46,463 nt of DNA, taken from the NCBI GenBank assembly GCA_015657535.1, contig JADHZB010001688.1:100010-146472 (forward strand), in the 5' to 3' direction. Shown here piece after piece: positions 8,721 to 32,700 of this stretch. The position numbers and the translations under genes are program-made. Each line of letters begins with the position of its first letter. The stretch's first letter is position 1. Source of the DNA: Nephromyces sp. MM_2019. Its lineage: Eukaryota > Apicomplexa > Aconoidasida > Nephromycida. The notes beneath the pieces are model-generated. The model ran no database searches. It was not told the origin of the DNA and saw only the letters and a program-made list of their open reading frames with translations.

Positions 8721-11700
8721 AAATTTGCGCTGATTGCAAGGAAACCGTTTCTGCCGCCGTTTATATACTAAATTCTGACTGTTCTCCACACAAGTTGGTT
8801 TTACGCCATGAAGTTGGCATTTTTTAGAATTTCAATCAAGCAGTGTACAGACACCTTGTAAGCAGTGACAAGCCGAGGTCGAAGCGGTTTAACGTAACCA
8901 CGAGCTTGCACTTTAACCGTAATAAGCCAATTTTGCTTTTGCTTTATCAAACTCAGTTTTTTATAATATTTTGCAGTAAATAATTTAGCAGTTTTTGCCT
9001 TCCAGCGCCAAGGAAATTTGTTTTCTTCAGATGTAGCTTCAAGAATGGAGTTCGCAGCGTGTAAACTACTTTATACTACTCCAGGCATTCCTTCATCTAG
9101 TTCTGTTGCTCAATGTATGAACAGTCCCTTTCAGAACGAAAGGTAATCTGAACTACAGCGGCTGTTCAACCCATATTGTGACATTACCGGTAGCACCCTA
9201 AATAACTTGTTAAATTGTTGCTAGTACTTTGAACATCGTGATGTCTCATTAAAACCGTACAACCCTGAATTATAATTGGAAGCAGGATACCAGGGAAATT
9301 ATCAAATGTGTGTAGCAGCCTTCAGAATTTTCGCTGCCACTACGGGCGCACCTCAAAAAGATTGAAAAAATGATATCATGTCTATGCATGGGGATGATTT
9401 TCGAATATCTACAAAACAAGTACCAAGATACCGCTACTACAAGAAAACATTCGCGGCGCAAGTCAACGCACCACGATGATGTCCTTATATGTAGCCTAAG
9501 CTATTTGGATAGTTCAATCCCGCAGCCTTGAAAAGTTGAGCATTATGCTGACCATTTAGGACGCTCCTGGGGCATTTTCCACCAAGTTTCATATGATACT
9601 TGGTGGAAACGTGATACACAGACGTCAGCTTATGACTTTTCGTCAGTTGGCCCAGCGCTTAAGAAACAGGTTTAATTTGTTTGCTTTAATTTAGCGTAGC
9701 TCCTAGGGATTTCTTAACTAGGAAAGCAGTCAAGCATACTCAAACATATTCATAGGTAGGTAATGACGTGATATTAGCCCCGCAGGTGATCTTAATGATA
9801 TTCCAAAATTTTTACTTAGGATGGGTTAATTTTCGACTGAAAAGAAAAACCATCTTCTATTACACGGGTGTGCCGTAAAGTACCCACGCGACAGCAACGC
9901 ATTTTGTTTCCTAAAAAGTGATGTTACCATTCCCTGCTGAACGAAGCTGCCGGAATAATTTTCAAGTAAACGTAGAGATTGCAGTCTTTTTTATGCCCGG
10001 TAGAAAAAATTATTGAGAGTGGCCAAATCTATGCAATGTTAAATAGAGTAAAAGAGTGATCTCTTACCGAGCAAGTACAAAATAGGAGTGGTATAAACGG
10101 ACAACTCATGAGAAAACTGCATTATTAAGCTCCATACAACTATATCATTACGTAAATCTCGCCAGTACCAGTTTATTACGAAAAAACACGCTAATTATGA
10201 TAGACCTAAAATTTTCCACAACCAGATGGACGTTGGAGTACTCAAAGAAATAATAAGTTATCATACTATTATTGGCTTTGGAAATTTCATTGCAATTGCC
10301 CAGGAGTTAGGAATCATCTTCTTTCTATCAATCTCTCAATGTTTACTCAGGCTCATGAGATAAATGATAATTTAAGCCCTGGTAAAAAGGCGGAATGCAT
10401 GCTTTCATAGCCAAAATTGATGGCTGCAATCTTGCAACTACAAAGCATGAGTGCTACAAAAAGAAACCTTCCACATAGTGAGTAATGAAGAATTTTTTTA
10501 GCATTCTGATTTATAGCAAAGCGTAGGTGAAAAGATGGAAGCAAAACAATTTATACTAGGCAAAGAAAATTAGCAAGATGTCATGATGCAGCCGCCCAAA
10601 ATTTTCGCCAGAATTTTGCTTCCAAATATCTGAAAAAATCTAGAACTACGCGGATATTTCATCCATACAAAGATTACCTATTGCATGCCGTCCATGACAT
10701 AGGTCATCGGGTATATCACCATGACCATGCAGAGCTCAAGCAAGGAAGCATACGGGTAAATTTTTACATCAACGTTCAAAAGTATCCTTGGCGTGCGCAG
10801 CGAATTTATACAGAAGAAAAAAAATCTCATGTCAATGTTATATAGCCTCAATTGCTTAAAAGAAGCGAAGTAATTCAACGTTTGATGCCACTAAAAAAGC
10901 AATAGGATACAGTGTTTCATAAACACATTAAAATTGCCTCAATAAACCAAAACAGTCAACAGCTGCTTTCAACCCTGGACGCCTCACCTTTATTATCTTA
11001 CAGAACAAAAAAAAATATCTAATAATGAACTTAATTTATCCCCAGAAATGGTTAAAATATCTGTTTTAGTCAATACGCGCACAGATATTCTACCATATGT
11101 CTTACCAGAAATATAAATATGCACGTAGGTGATATAGACTAGTGCGCTTAGTAAATGGTAGTGCAAATAAGATATCTAGTCAAACTTGAACCGCATAAAC
11201 TAAAACCGTCAATCTTTAATTAAAAGAAGGGTTGCAATCAGTGTGCAATCACATCTATGCACAAAATACTCAATCGTAAGTAATGTCATGCACTTCCCAG
11301 TGGCAGTATTCTCAAGATTCCTAAGTCCGCATGTCGCGAACCTAGACTTATTAATACGCATTGCAATACAGAGCTTTCGAGCAACATTATAACGTGAAGA
11401 TGATGAGCAAAAACAAAGCGGGAAACTTAAAAATAAAACAACAAAAAATCCAATACAAGTTATTTCCGACGAATGATCATATATGGCAGCTAATATCTCT
11501 TTACATACAATGTTATGAGAAGGATAGAACTTCCCCATCAAGCTATTGCCATTTTTTTGTTTATGACACGATAAGCGCTTTTTAGGGTATTTTCAAGCTT
11601 TAAAATTATGAAGAGGCGACAAGGACTACCCTACGAAAAGTTAGCCTCATTCAAGATTCAGAAGCAGATATGAAGAGATTAAGAGCTACATATGAAGAAA

Positions 11701-13814
11701 TGGCAAAAACGACAGACAGTGAAATTGTAGTCAATCGCGACAAATGAGAAGAAAAAATCATTGCTTTAAATCAGCATCCTATAAAAACAATATCAAAATC
11801 ATAACAAAACTAATATCAGCGTAACTACAGGCATAGAGTACTAATAAAAATAACCAAAAAATAGCCAAATCTGTAAAAAAAGTAGATAAAAAAAGTTAAT
11901 CAAATACGATTGGAGCTAAAATTCGAGGTAAAAAAAAGTCGCAGAAATTCCCTGAAAAAATTCAGGGGAAGAAAAGATGAAAAATTCAACACAAGGAGGG
12001 TTTCATCACGAGCGGTTCATTACAATGCATAATGAAATTTTTATCCTTGTGTATAGAAGACAAGACCAAGTGCGACTAATTGAAATGAAAGGTTTTTACT
12101 CCCAAACGATATAAATCAAACATTAGCCTTTATTTGATCATAAACAAAGCAGATCTACCTCAGCTATTCAAAGATTTGCACCACCTAAACTAATATAAAG
12201 TCTATCCCATTAAAAAAAAAGACACGAAAGAAAAGAAATGCTATAATCCAGTACTACACTAGCAAGCTTTATCTGCAACGCCCATATAAAACCAATTACA
12301 TTACTCAGGGCAGGTATGGAAGCAGAAACGTGTGCAGAAACGCAATTCATCGCTTTTAGAAACGGGAGTAAACAAATTCCCTAAAAGAAAAAAAAAGGCA
12401 GCTGCTAGGTAAAGTACTTTGAGATTTTCAAAAGCCTAGAGATATTACTGAGCTCTACGCGGTTAAAAACAAGGTGAAATCGACCTGGCCGCAAGATGAA
12501 GGTACTATCTTTTTGCCTTCCTGAATAAAAAATACCTGAAGAAGTCTTAACTTACAGCTCCACTGAAAAAAAAAGTTTTTTCAAGATTCTATAATATGAT
12601 ATACTGTTGAGGCGTGAAGAATTACCTCTTCTTTCATATCCTGGACAACTAAATTAAATTTTTTACTCGTGCTTGTGAGTAAATATTGCACAATCTAGTA
12701 CAATATATATATATAACTATGATTTTATTAAACTCAGGAAAGACCTCCAAATTCAGAGGCCCTTTAATAGGGAGAGCTTCACTAGCACCTATCATTTTTT
12801 TTCCTTGTTTTTTCAGCGAGGTTTCCTGCTCTTGTCATACGCCCCTCCTAGTTACGTAAATGTGACACACAAGAGTGAATTTTCATTACGAGGATGCGAT
12901 CATTTAGAAAGTCCTCTTTTTTTTTTTAAGCAAAGAAATCTTTGTGTATCACACCTTCATTTGTCAACTTTGCAGCTGCATTCAATCCATCTTGACTCCA
13001 ACTATACATGCCAGTAAAAAAAGCTATTCACTTTGATCACGCATAGAGTCGGTATATTTCTTCTATATAAAGTTCACGACAGCCAAAAATACAGCATCAT
13101 AGGAACATATTTTTGTGAACTCTGTGGAGGTAGAAATTCAACACAAAAAATTCAACAGAGGTATTCATTCAATAAATACAAGAAAAAAGAAAGATTCTAA
13201 AGATTCAGAATTTTGCGTGTTGGAATTTTAAAAATTTAGTATGATATTTTTTTTATGACGCATAAACTTTTTAAGCTAAAAGAAGGGGTTGCTTGTATCG
13301 AATGAAGATAAAATCGCTGGAAGAGAATAAAAAAAAGCTCCATGTGTTTTATAGCTAAGGAATACCAAACACTTAAAGTTTCCTAGCAGAAGAGCAATGT
13401 ATAAGGCATTTATCAAGTCGTTTTTTTTAAGCGCTATTGATACTGAGAAATAATGCGCTAGCTTGAAAATTTAACGATGCAAAAAACCAAAAAAACCAGT
13501 GACTAGTTCATCGCTACACACACAGGGGAAAATTTATCTAGCTGGGGCGCAGGCAACAGGAGCAGGCGTAGCAAATTAAGCATTTAGAAATACCATTCCA
13601 GGACAATCAACCAGACAAGAGAAGACGCACAAACTTTTTTTTGGCGTAAGAGGCATGTGTATAGCTCACACACACGTATGGTATACAAAAAAAAAAAGAG
13701 GTAAAAACTAATAGATAAATCAGGCACTCATTATGACATATTAAAACAAGTAATCTTAGCAAGAAGATGCTCTCTGTATATCCATATGATTAACATGTAT
13801 ACTAAGAACTATTT
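8721..13814. other. Large AT-rich region without a convincing gene
   Basis: About 5 kb with only short frames. Candidates such as 11209-11541 (minus) and 10678-10878 (minus) lack motifs and compete with equally open frames on the other strand. Poly-A and poly-T runs are frequent. It may hold long introns, regulatory sequence or undetected short exons. Confidence 0.45.
11604..11747 (+). CDS. Possible coiled-coil exon
   Basis: 47 open codons ending at TGA, with a charged heptad-like pattern (A-D-M-K-R-L-R-A-T-Y-E-E-M-A). There is no strong acceptor and no partner exon was found, so this may be chance. Confidence 0.2.
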   Translation, partial: NYEEATRTTLRKVSLIQDSEADMKRLRATYEEMAKTTDSEIVVNRDK

Positions 13815-24338
<10,524 letters not shown>

Positions 24339-24434
24339 TGTTTAGCTATTAAATGACTTCGCCACGGGAGTGTTATGGGGGTACTTCCCACTAAAATTTT
24401 CGCGCCACTCGTGGTAAAAAAGAAACGACATGAG

Positions 24435-24716
24435 TCAGAAACTAATTATAGCCTGAGCAACAAATGATGGATGGAATGCAGCATGCCTAATCCTTGGCAA
24501 TATAAAACGGCAGGAGCAATAGAAAAGAGTGAGCTGGGGATCCGATAATAGCGTGTAAATAAGGAAAGGTGAAGACACCTCTTCCACAAGAGTAAGTGGC
24601 TCGGTACTAGGGCAAGAGAGAAGCGTCACCCGAATGCTAGGGTTTATAGTTACATGCACTCTTCCGAATGATGAAATGTTAGCAATATGAGAGTAAGGAT
24701 TTTCAAGGCACAACAA
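24435..24716 (-). CDS. Open frame upstream of the 5-phosphatase, uncertain
   Basis: 93 codons to a stop at 24435. The centre (V-T-I-N-P-S-I-R-V-T-L-L-S-C) is protein-like, but no start in good context, clear splice sites or motif were found. It could be the end of a separate minus-strand gene. Confidence 0.25.
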   Translation of the reverse strand: MLCLENPYSHIANISSFGRVHVTINPSIRVTLLSCPSTEPLTLVEEVSSPFLIYTLLSDPQLTLFYCSCRFILPRIRHAAFHPSFVAQAIISF

Positions 24717-25974
24717 ATTTACTCAGATCCGCGAGAATAAAGACCTCAAAATTTGTTCATTAGCTATGTGCGTGGGAGCCCAAACACGCTCAAGAATTCG
24801 CATAATCTCGTTTTGTTATATGTAAAAGGAGGCAGTAGCATAGATTTTTGTTTCGAAACTGCACTTTCTTGGTAGATTCCTTCCCTTGTATTATTCTAAG
24901 AAACTATGTGCATGCAACAATAAAATCTGCATTACATTAAAAAACACAGCAATTTCTCTGCTGGAGCACGCTGGTGTTCCCTCACTTTTGCATACCAACA
25001 TTTGAGCTATAAATAGCACAGATTCATAGACAAAGCACTAACAAGTTGACCTTGCCGAAAATGCAACTTGAAGGGAATAATTCTTCATAACTGAAGAATT
25101 CGTACTACAAGAATATACGTGTCACCTCATTTTATCCCTTCAAGCATAGTGAATGGGAAGATAGAAAAGGAGAATTTTTGAAAAAGGTGATACATTAAGG
25201 GTTCCTAAAGGGATTATGTTTAGTTAAAGTGTGCGCTAAGTACTACTCAGCATGAAGACACCGGTGAATTGCGCACTGATTCATTTTCAGTCTTCAAGAC
25301 TTCGGCGCAGCTCTCAAATTATCACTATGGCATCATCACGCATATAATAGATAAGTAGCCATACAAACTACTGAATAAGAGCAACAACAAAAAAGCCCGT
25401 TTGTCAAAGAAGTATTTGATGACTCCGCATCCATGATAATAAGTAGCGATTTGTTGTGTATTTTACCAGCAAGGAAAATAATAATCATCAAAGTGGGGTG
25501 CCTCTAAGAAGTAAACAGGTAGACGCCTCCACTTGACGGCTAAGTTATGCGGAAAGATACCGGTACCACTTTAGAAGAACAAAGAAAGGAAGACACGCCG
25601 AGGGCTATAAAAATTCGCTGCAGTTACAGGATATGCTTTTTGTGCTTATTCTAGACGAACTATTCCAAAGAGGCTGCAGCAAAAAATTTCATTCAGACTT
25701 TTGTGGAGTCACTTTAGCGTCAATATGATACAAGCTTTCAGATTGCAATTTACACCTTCCAAATCATGCAAAGACTCCTTTCTGTCTTCCTCAAACACGT
25801 TAAAAACAGTCATTCATGACCACTAAAACCATCCTTCATCGCAAAAAATAAGTCAGAAGAACCATGAGCCTCCATTAACCACTATAAAAGTAGTACAAAA
25901 CATGTTATAATTCGTTGTAATATAGGAACCCCCTATTGGTTGCGTATACTTCAATATGATCCAAGTAGACTGAA

Positions 25975-26262
25975 GTGCAGAATATACGCCCACGTATGAA
26001 AATACAGCTTGCGCGTGCGCCGGGGCGAATGATTAACCAGAATATCCTCGTATATTGCAAGCATATGCTCCGAAGATTAATACTGAAGGGTAAACACAAG
26101 CAGCGTTTGCATGCGTTTCACGTAAATGAACAGCGTCGTACTGCATATGCCCGCACAATACGGATCCCACTATTTGCCGGCAGCGCTTACAGAAATAAGC
26201 ACTACGCTGTGTTCATAGTGCCCTGCCATCTTTCAGTGAGCTTGCAAGTTTTAAAAGGTTAA
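25975..26262 (+). CDS. Basic open frame, uncertain
   Basis: A frame of about 95 codons (first ATG near 25996). It is rich in Arg, Lys and His in its first two thirds (M-L-R-R-L-I-L-K-G-K-H-K-Q-R-L-H) and hydrophobic near the end. An opposing minus-strand frame overlaps it. No family recognised. Confidence 0.25.
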   Translation: MQNIRPRMKIQLARAPGRMINQNILVYCKHMLRRLILKGKHKQRLHAFHVNEQRRTAYARTIRIPLFAGSAYRNKHYAVFIVPCHLSVSLQVLKG

Positions 26263-26295
26263 AATATCTCTTTCCAATCATTTTGGTATTCACTC

Positions 26296-26532
26296 TTATG
26301 CTTCATCCATGAAGAAGCATCTACATATCAAAAGTAAAAGCTCACAGAACATAGCAAAGAATACAATGCATTTCCACAGAAATTCGTGTGAACACTTAGA
26401 GTCACGCAGGGCATGGGTTAGCAGGTCTTGAAAAGCATGCTTTAAATGTCCCAAATAGTAGGGCTTAGTTTCTCGCAGGTCATTCATTATGTAAAAGTTC
26501 GTTGCTGCTATGGTACCTAGTCGCTTCCGCAC
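26296..26532 (-). CDS. Small protein or exon with C-terminal membrane segment
   Basis: The frame runs from above 26532 to a stop at 26296. It is soluble and charged first (M-N-D-L-R-E-T-K-P-Y-Y-L-G-H-L-K), then a Cys-rich hydrophobic stretch (V-F-F-A-M-F-C-E-L-L-L-L-I-C) and a short tail. An in-frame ATG near 26487 would give a roughly 63-residue tail-anchored-like protein; a spliced origin with an acceptor near 26520 is also possible. No family recognised. Confidence 0.4.
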   Translation of the reverse strand: MRKRLGTIAATNFYIMNDLRETKPYYLGHLKHAFQDLLTHALRDSKCSHEFLWKCIVFFAMFCELLLLICRCFFMDEA

Positions 26533-27110
26533 GTACAGACAATACTGCTAGCTTATTTTAGGTATTCAGGGTGCAGTCAAGTACAATGGAATAGAAAAGT
26601 ATGGGTCTTGGGCACGTAAAAACGGTGGCTTGATAACTATAGGATTCTGTATATGCAGGCTTCCGCAACATCTTCTGGAAATCTTAGTTACAAACTAGAA
26701 TAAGCCGCGATTTGTAACTCATATTAGCCAAATTAAAGTATGAAAGGAAGCGGCAATAGGAGCGTCCTGCCATTTTTTGTGCTTAGTAACTTTTAGCTAA
26801 TGTTTTTCGCCCGTTTGCTTCTTCTGTATAAGAAAAGATCTCGTCCATTATATCCTAGTCTCTGCGTGCAAACTCATATTAGCACACATTTGCTGTTTGT
26901 GCTAGCTTCTATTGTAGTTTCGATTTGTGTTAGAGCCGGTGTTTTAGGCTCAGCGGCGAGTACTTTGATACATAGGCGTGTATGTTTTTCCTCTTACTTG
27001 CGTTAAAATCCATCTTATCGCTTTACTTTTGGCCGCCGCTTTATATATATGCGTCTTTTTTGGCTAGAAATACATGAACTTCGGTCTTATGTAGGCTATT
27101 ACCGTTTTAC

Positions 27111-27663
27111 TCATTTTGCTAACGAGCTTAAAGTTAAAACAATAAGCCATTCCATACAACGATAAATACAATGCATCATGGCTTTTGATTCATTAAAATG
27201 TGATCGTAGCTCATCTATTCTCAATTTTAAAGCAACACTAAAAAGGGAACTACCACTTTCTAGTGCAGTATAAAAGCTGAGAGGGCACGTAAGAATGCTG
27301 GCATTCCCTTGATTATGGCAACCCCCCATTATACACATCTCAAAGAATACTGTATCGCACCCCATGCGAAGTTTTCCTCGCGCAGACACACAAGACACGA
27401 CGCTGCGTGCAACTATCATGAGGATATGTCCATTGAGCCCCACCCCATAATACTGCTTTTCCAGCTTAAACGGCTGTAACTTGCAATGCGGGGAGCGCAA
27501 TTTCCTAGGATACCCCTGCTGCGTAATTCATCCAGTAGGTGATCACCCGCAAAAACTGGGTGAGTAGTGCCTCTAGCATTATTCCCTGAGTAAGACTACC
27601 ATCTATACTAGGGTACTGACCGTGCGGACTAGGCTGATGACAGCTACGGCATGTGGGCACCCG
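27111..27663 (-). CDS. Unrecognised gene, two coding segments
   Basis: Segment A, 27663-27547, reads S-L-T-Q-G-I-M-L-E-A-L-L-T-Q-F-L-R and ends at a GTGATC. Segment B, 27518-27111 (stop TGA), is 135 codons and Cys-containing (C-D-T-V-F-F-E-M-C-I-M-G-G-C-H), ending in a helix and S-S-L-A-K. Only 28 nt separate them. That is very short for an intron, so a frameshift, a sequencing error or an unseen upstream donor are alternatives. GC is higher than in flanking DNA. No family recognised; upstream exons probably exist toward 28678. Confidence 0.45.
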
Positions 27664-28444
27664 CTTTTAACTTTACTGAATAAGTGAGTCCACCCCGTAA
27701 TATTCGCTAGTGATAGGCCTTTACCTTTCTATTCGGCATGGGTATGTCAAGGACGCTTATATTATTGCGATTATAACTAGGGTTCTCGCAGCTACTTGAA
27801 ACGCAAGGGAAAAATTACCCGCAAATACCCAAAAAGTAGATTGTGTCGCAAAACCCGAGACGATAAAAGCATAGGATGTAATGTAAGCAGACCAGCCAGA
27901 GCAAACGTATCTACTAGCATTGCCTTACATCATAGGGAGCAGTGAGGGAGGACCGCTTTAATTTCGTTATTAAACTTCCTTTTCTGGTTATCTACTGAGG
28001 ACACGTACAATACTGTATTCTGTATCCATCCTTACCTAAAATTTCATTCCGACTAACGGTAGGTGCAGCTTCCAAAGAGATTCTCTGACCATATGCTGTG
28101 CTCTTGGACTCATGTCCAGCACACACTACAGTTCTCTTCAAGCCCCCTTAGTAAAGCTTTCCTCAATTCGCTTTTCACTAGAATAAGGTGAGTACGGCGA
28201 GGTGACTAATGAGGAACCGGATGACAAGTAAAGGTGAAGAATACATACGTACAAGGGCAGTGACCATGGGGATAAATTGAAGGAAGACTTCAGGGAGCAA
28301 ACGTGTTATCCGTTGAGTACAGTTTGTGCATGGCAAAGGAATGTGTATAGGGAATCATTTTGTGTGCATATCGGCGCAGGAAGATCAAAGCATGTCTACC
28401 CAAGGTTTAACTGCATAAAAAGATAGGAGAGAACGCACAGCCGT

Positions 28445-28678
28445 TTAGTGGGGACTGACGATATTCTTATCCATAATTGCCACGCATGGTCTATTACATG
28501 GTGCACCCCACTTCCTCATTTTGCCAGTGAAGTGCGCAGGTGTAGTGGATAATTTTCTCCGCTGATGTCCTGGCTTGACGAAAAAGTCGTTTTCTAATAC
28601 TAGCGAAACACGTTCAATATCTTTAAGATGTGGCCACCACTTAAGATATTTTTCTGGGCCCCGCATTTTCCATCTCAT
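28445..28678 (-). CDS. Unrecognised N-terminal exon
   Basis: ATG at 28678 begins M-R-W-K-M-R-G-P-E-K-Y-L-K-W-W-P-H-L-K-D, basic and Trp-rich. The frame runs 77 codons to TAA at 28445, but a GTAATA donor near 28501 (phase 1) may end the exon earlier. It could be the first exon of the gene ending at 27111. No family recognised. Confidence 0.4.
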   Translation of the reverse strand: MRWKMRGPEKYLKWWPHLKDIERVSLVLENDFFVKPGHQRRKLSTTPAHFTGKMRKWGAPCNRPCVAIMDKNIVSPH

Positions 28679-29288
28679 TTATTAAGATTAAAGAGGACAT
28701 ATAAAGCCTCATAATCTAGCAGTATTATTGCTTCGTACGATAGTAGCTTCCATCCCATAATATTTTTACTTTGCGAAGGTACTCATACTTTTGCTGTGCT
28801 GGTGAAATATGAACTGCTAAAGAGCGTTGCTTCACGCTACAAACTCATTGATTTAATTATACAGAAGTAAAAAGCGAGCTTGTAGAATATGCAGCCATCG
28901 GCAGTAGAATCGTCTTCACAAAAAATGAAAAAATAATCTAAGTACACACTAACTCAAAGTTTCATCTCCATGAAATAGATGTTGTATTTCATTTCGCGGA
29001 ATTCAATAAAAGCAAGCACTTCAAGCAGAGAATAATGCAATTACCATGATTTTAGGGCTTTGAACAGTGACTAGAATGGTAATATTTCTACGGAACATGC
29101 TTTAATTTACTTCCTTTATCAAACACGTAGAAAAATAATTTCAATCTTTAAGCACACAAATTAGGCGTCTATGCCTAGCTGGAGAAATCCTTTTCCTTAT
29201 TAATACCCATCTCAACTCAATGTATATCTTCCAGAAGTAGAAAAAAATTAGACACAATTCCTCAGGACAGATCCTCCCAGTCTCAGAA
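28679..29288. promoter_or_regulatory. Probable divergent promoter region
   Basis: About 610 AT-rich bases between the minus-strand ATG at 28678 and the plus-strand ATG at 29289, with no convincing coding frame. Head-to-head arrangement suggests a shared regulatory region. No specific element was recognised. Confidence 0.4.
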
Positions 29289-29732
29289 ATGGGATGTTAC
29301 CATACGAAGGAAATAGGTTCCTTCATCGGATACCATCCTACAATGAGCTATGCTACTCCGAGCTGCTCGGAACCATCGTGTGATAGCCAACCATCTTGTT
29401 GTTTGCAAAGACGGCGCTATCGCATCAACAAGGGGGGCTACAAGTCTGATGACTACAAAGGATTTATGGCTCCTTCAAGAAAGGAGAGGCTGCTCATCAC
29501 TCTCAATACACTACAAATTCCAAAGTTTCGAAAGGTTCAAATGAGTTGTGGAAACAGTGCCTCGGGCTTTGAATCTTTTGCCAGTTCCGTAAGTAGCTTT
29601 GGAGGTTCAGTAAATTCGCTAGACAAGATGCTTGAAGACAGCGATATACTGTATTGGAAACAGGAAACTGAGCACTATTCTGCATTGGAATATGATACAA
29701 GGTTTTCAGCGACGACTGAAAAACCATTGGAG
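29289..29732 (+). CDS. First exon, MGC lipidation motif
   Basis: ATG in AGAAATGG context, 148 codons, donor GTGAGG at 29733, phase 0. After M-G-C the peptide is Cys/Ser-rich (positions 26-38), then basic, then Ser-rich. Confidence 0.65.
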
Positions 29733-32700
29733 GTGAGGAGGGAAGCCCCTAGTGGGAATGGATTAATTTAGGCATTATTTTAAGGGAGAATGCAGCAGAA
29801 CAAGCGTGTGGCTGTTGCGCAGTTACATTACAAATGGCAAAGACTAGATATAGTGTTAGTTGAGAGGCCCTTGACCAAGTAGTCCGCATGTACTGCAGAG
29901 TAAGCCAGCTTGTTCACCCTTTTAGCAGAATTTCAAACTCTAGCAGCCGGCATGAATCTTGTCGGCCCTTAATGTGACCCTCTTTCCTTTTCGAGTGCAG
30001 TATCTATTCTTCATATCTTACAGCGCGCTGCAGTACGCTGGAAATTGCAGAAATTTCGGCAGGGAAGACACATAGTAGTGTTAGATAACTCATTAATGAT
30101 ATTTCTGTATAAGCTGAGCTTAAAGCAGTTTATGCAGGTATTTTTGAGTGAAGTTAAGCTCAGCTGATGCAAAACATCTCTTTGCGAGAGTCGAGTAAGT
30201 TTACAAGTCTAGTAAAAAGTAAGTATTCTTACATCATCGAAAGATAGGGCGGGTAATTAGCTAGTGGTCTTGACGTCTATATTCAAGCTACTGAAAGCTA
30301 AAAGCAGAAAGTTCCGAAATTTGGTAACATGCAGCAGCTGGTGTAAGCAGCATCACAAAATAAAAGAGAGAGCCGGTATGGAAACTTCGAGATTTGTCGT
30401 TCCCTTTTTGCTAATGTTCTTTATCTTTAGTGATAGCGCTAAAAATTTACTTCAAAAACGTAAACTCTTTGAAACTGTCGCCCGAAAGACATAAAACCTA
30501 AAAAAGGAAAAAAAGTCCGTGGTGAACAGGGTCTCTCAATAAGGGGAATAAGCTCATGCCATTTGAGCTCATTAGGCCTTTGTGCAAGAAGCATCCAAGT
30601 TGTCTCCGAATCCTTGTTTAATCCGACGCTTTTTATATTATCCATCTGCAGCTTAACCAGCAAAGAGATCCGGAAATCAGCGCCGAGGTTCGCAGCGGTG
30701 CAGACTACAAAGAAGGTGATGAACCATCTCTATCGCAGCTGCAACTTCTATGGTACTTAACAAAGGCAAAGAAAACAACTGAGCGTGCTACAAAGAAGGA
30801 TTTATTAAAGAAACTTGAAAATGGATTTTCTCGAGAGAGACGTCTATTGGGACACGAATCTTCCAAGGTTGGAACACCCGTTGAATACATGTTGATCGAA
30901 ATCTACTAACCATGATGACTACTCAAATCGAGCGCATAAATTGAGGTAGCTGTGGAAACTGTAGCATAAGTACATTCCCTATGCGTAGTGAAAGCAGCGT
31001 GAGGGGTAACTCCGGTATACGTTAAAGACGACGCGCTGAGAACAAGCGTCAAGGATACTAATTCCATCAATAAGAAGAGATAACGTACATCTTTACATGC
31101 GTATGATATAATTAACGTATCTGTATATGTAATAGAAAACAGCTGAAGAGGGCAGATGTAACTATTGACTTTATGTTTAATTCAGCAGTGCAGCGTACGT
31201 CTAAATGCAGGGCAGTTTAGAAAACAAGACTATTAAATGAAGTATGCGTAATACTAGATAAAATTTCAGAGATAAGACCAGATTTGTAAATTTAAAAATA
31301 ACTGTTGGGTAGATGCTTAGGTCTATTGCTTACTTTTACAATTTTGAGTAACTTCTCTTATTTATATTGTATGCAACTTACTAGTTTTTATAACCACTTC
31401 ACTTTCTAGCCATGTACACTTGACAGGTTCTCACTCTGCAGGGATTAGTTCAGCGCTTTGCATGGGTGTAGCACTTTTAAATCTATCGCCTAAATATTTT
31501 TGAGTTTTCCTTTACTAAGTCAATGTATAAAAGTGTTATTCTAAGCTTCATTCCTTTCTAAGGAGGCAGCCTAATATGCTAACAGCCAACTATTCATCCT
31601 GCGCAAGATTGCTGACCACTGTTTGCTCTAATTTGTTGAGTTCATATGCAGCCATCTGCGTATTTTGGAGTGCGTACGCGTACATGTGCACGTACATACT
31701 TAATCTTTGGGATATACGTACAAAAGATAAAAATGATATGAAATAGGTTTGCGGGATACTGATTGATCACGAGGCTATCAACTTCCTCATCAGCTGTTTG
31801 AGCGAGTACCGAAACTGCTATTCCACTTCTAATACTATATTGGCATTACTCTGTCATCTTACGAAAAGTGCGAATATTTGCAAGCTTCTCCATCAGTGCA
31901 AGGTGAGTGGTCATGCAAAGAGATTGCCCACTTAGGAATGAGAATTTCGTTCAACATTGAACGAGCATTTTGCTTTTCAAGGAATTTTTTAACGTGTTTA
32001 ACTTTATTGAATTGTTTTTATTGTAATTAAGGGATTCACCTGCTGCCGTATTATCGATATTCGTCATAAAAAATACTTACAAAAATAAAATATAGTTTTC
32101 GCACCACTTTGGGAACTACGAAGAAAAAAGATGTTAACAGAAGGTGTTATGAGTATTGCAAAATATGCTGCCATTTCTACTACAAGAAGAAAAGAATATA
32201 ATAGAACAAGCAAAAAATGTGGCAATAACACAGCGGAGATTTTCTGTTTCCTAAAATTTTGCTACTACTAGCTCGTCAAACCTATTACGGTAGCCTAGCT
32301 TCATCGACTGTGAGATCCCCTTAAAATTTTTTGCCTCGTAAATGAACGCTTTGCTAGTGATTCTGAAAACAAGTATAATTCTTTGTTTTGATGTTTTACC
32401 GTATAGCTTGGTTTTTTGAAAAGTCATGAAATCCCGCGCTAACTTGTTCGCATATAGATACTGGATGTGACGGCGGAGTCGAGCCTCTTCCTAAACTACA
32501 AGAAGATAGGAAACTGTTCAGCAGCCGAAGCTGATAGCATGAAGCGGTTTTACCTCCTCTTCTGGATCTTCTTTAATTCAATGGCGGGAAAAATTCCTGA
32601 TAAAATAGTTTTTGATGAGGTAAGCCGCGAAATCTATGCGTCATATACACATGCCACTGCTGCAATGAAGTTGGGCCGTGAAAAAGTCTTGCGTGAAACA

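Noticed and set aside
10678..10878. 66-codon minus-strand frame with protein-like end
   Set aside because: The plus strand is equally open with similar quality, and splice sites do not give a consistent phase.
26800..27006. 68-codon plus-strand frame with a hydrophobic segment
   Set aside because: Short, no motif, between two minus-strand coding segments; indistinguishable from chance.
31576..31743. 56-codon frame just upstream of the ARM-like exon at 31747
   Set aside because: Ends at the TAG that serves as the splice acceptor. A phase-0 donor (GTATTT) could make part of it an exon, but support is too weak to list.
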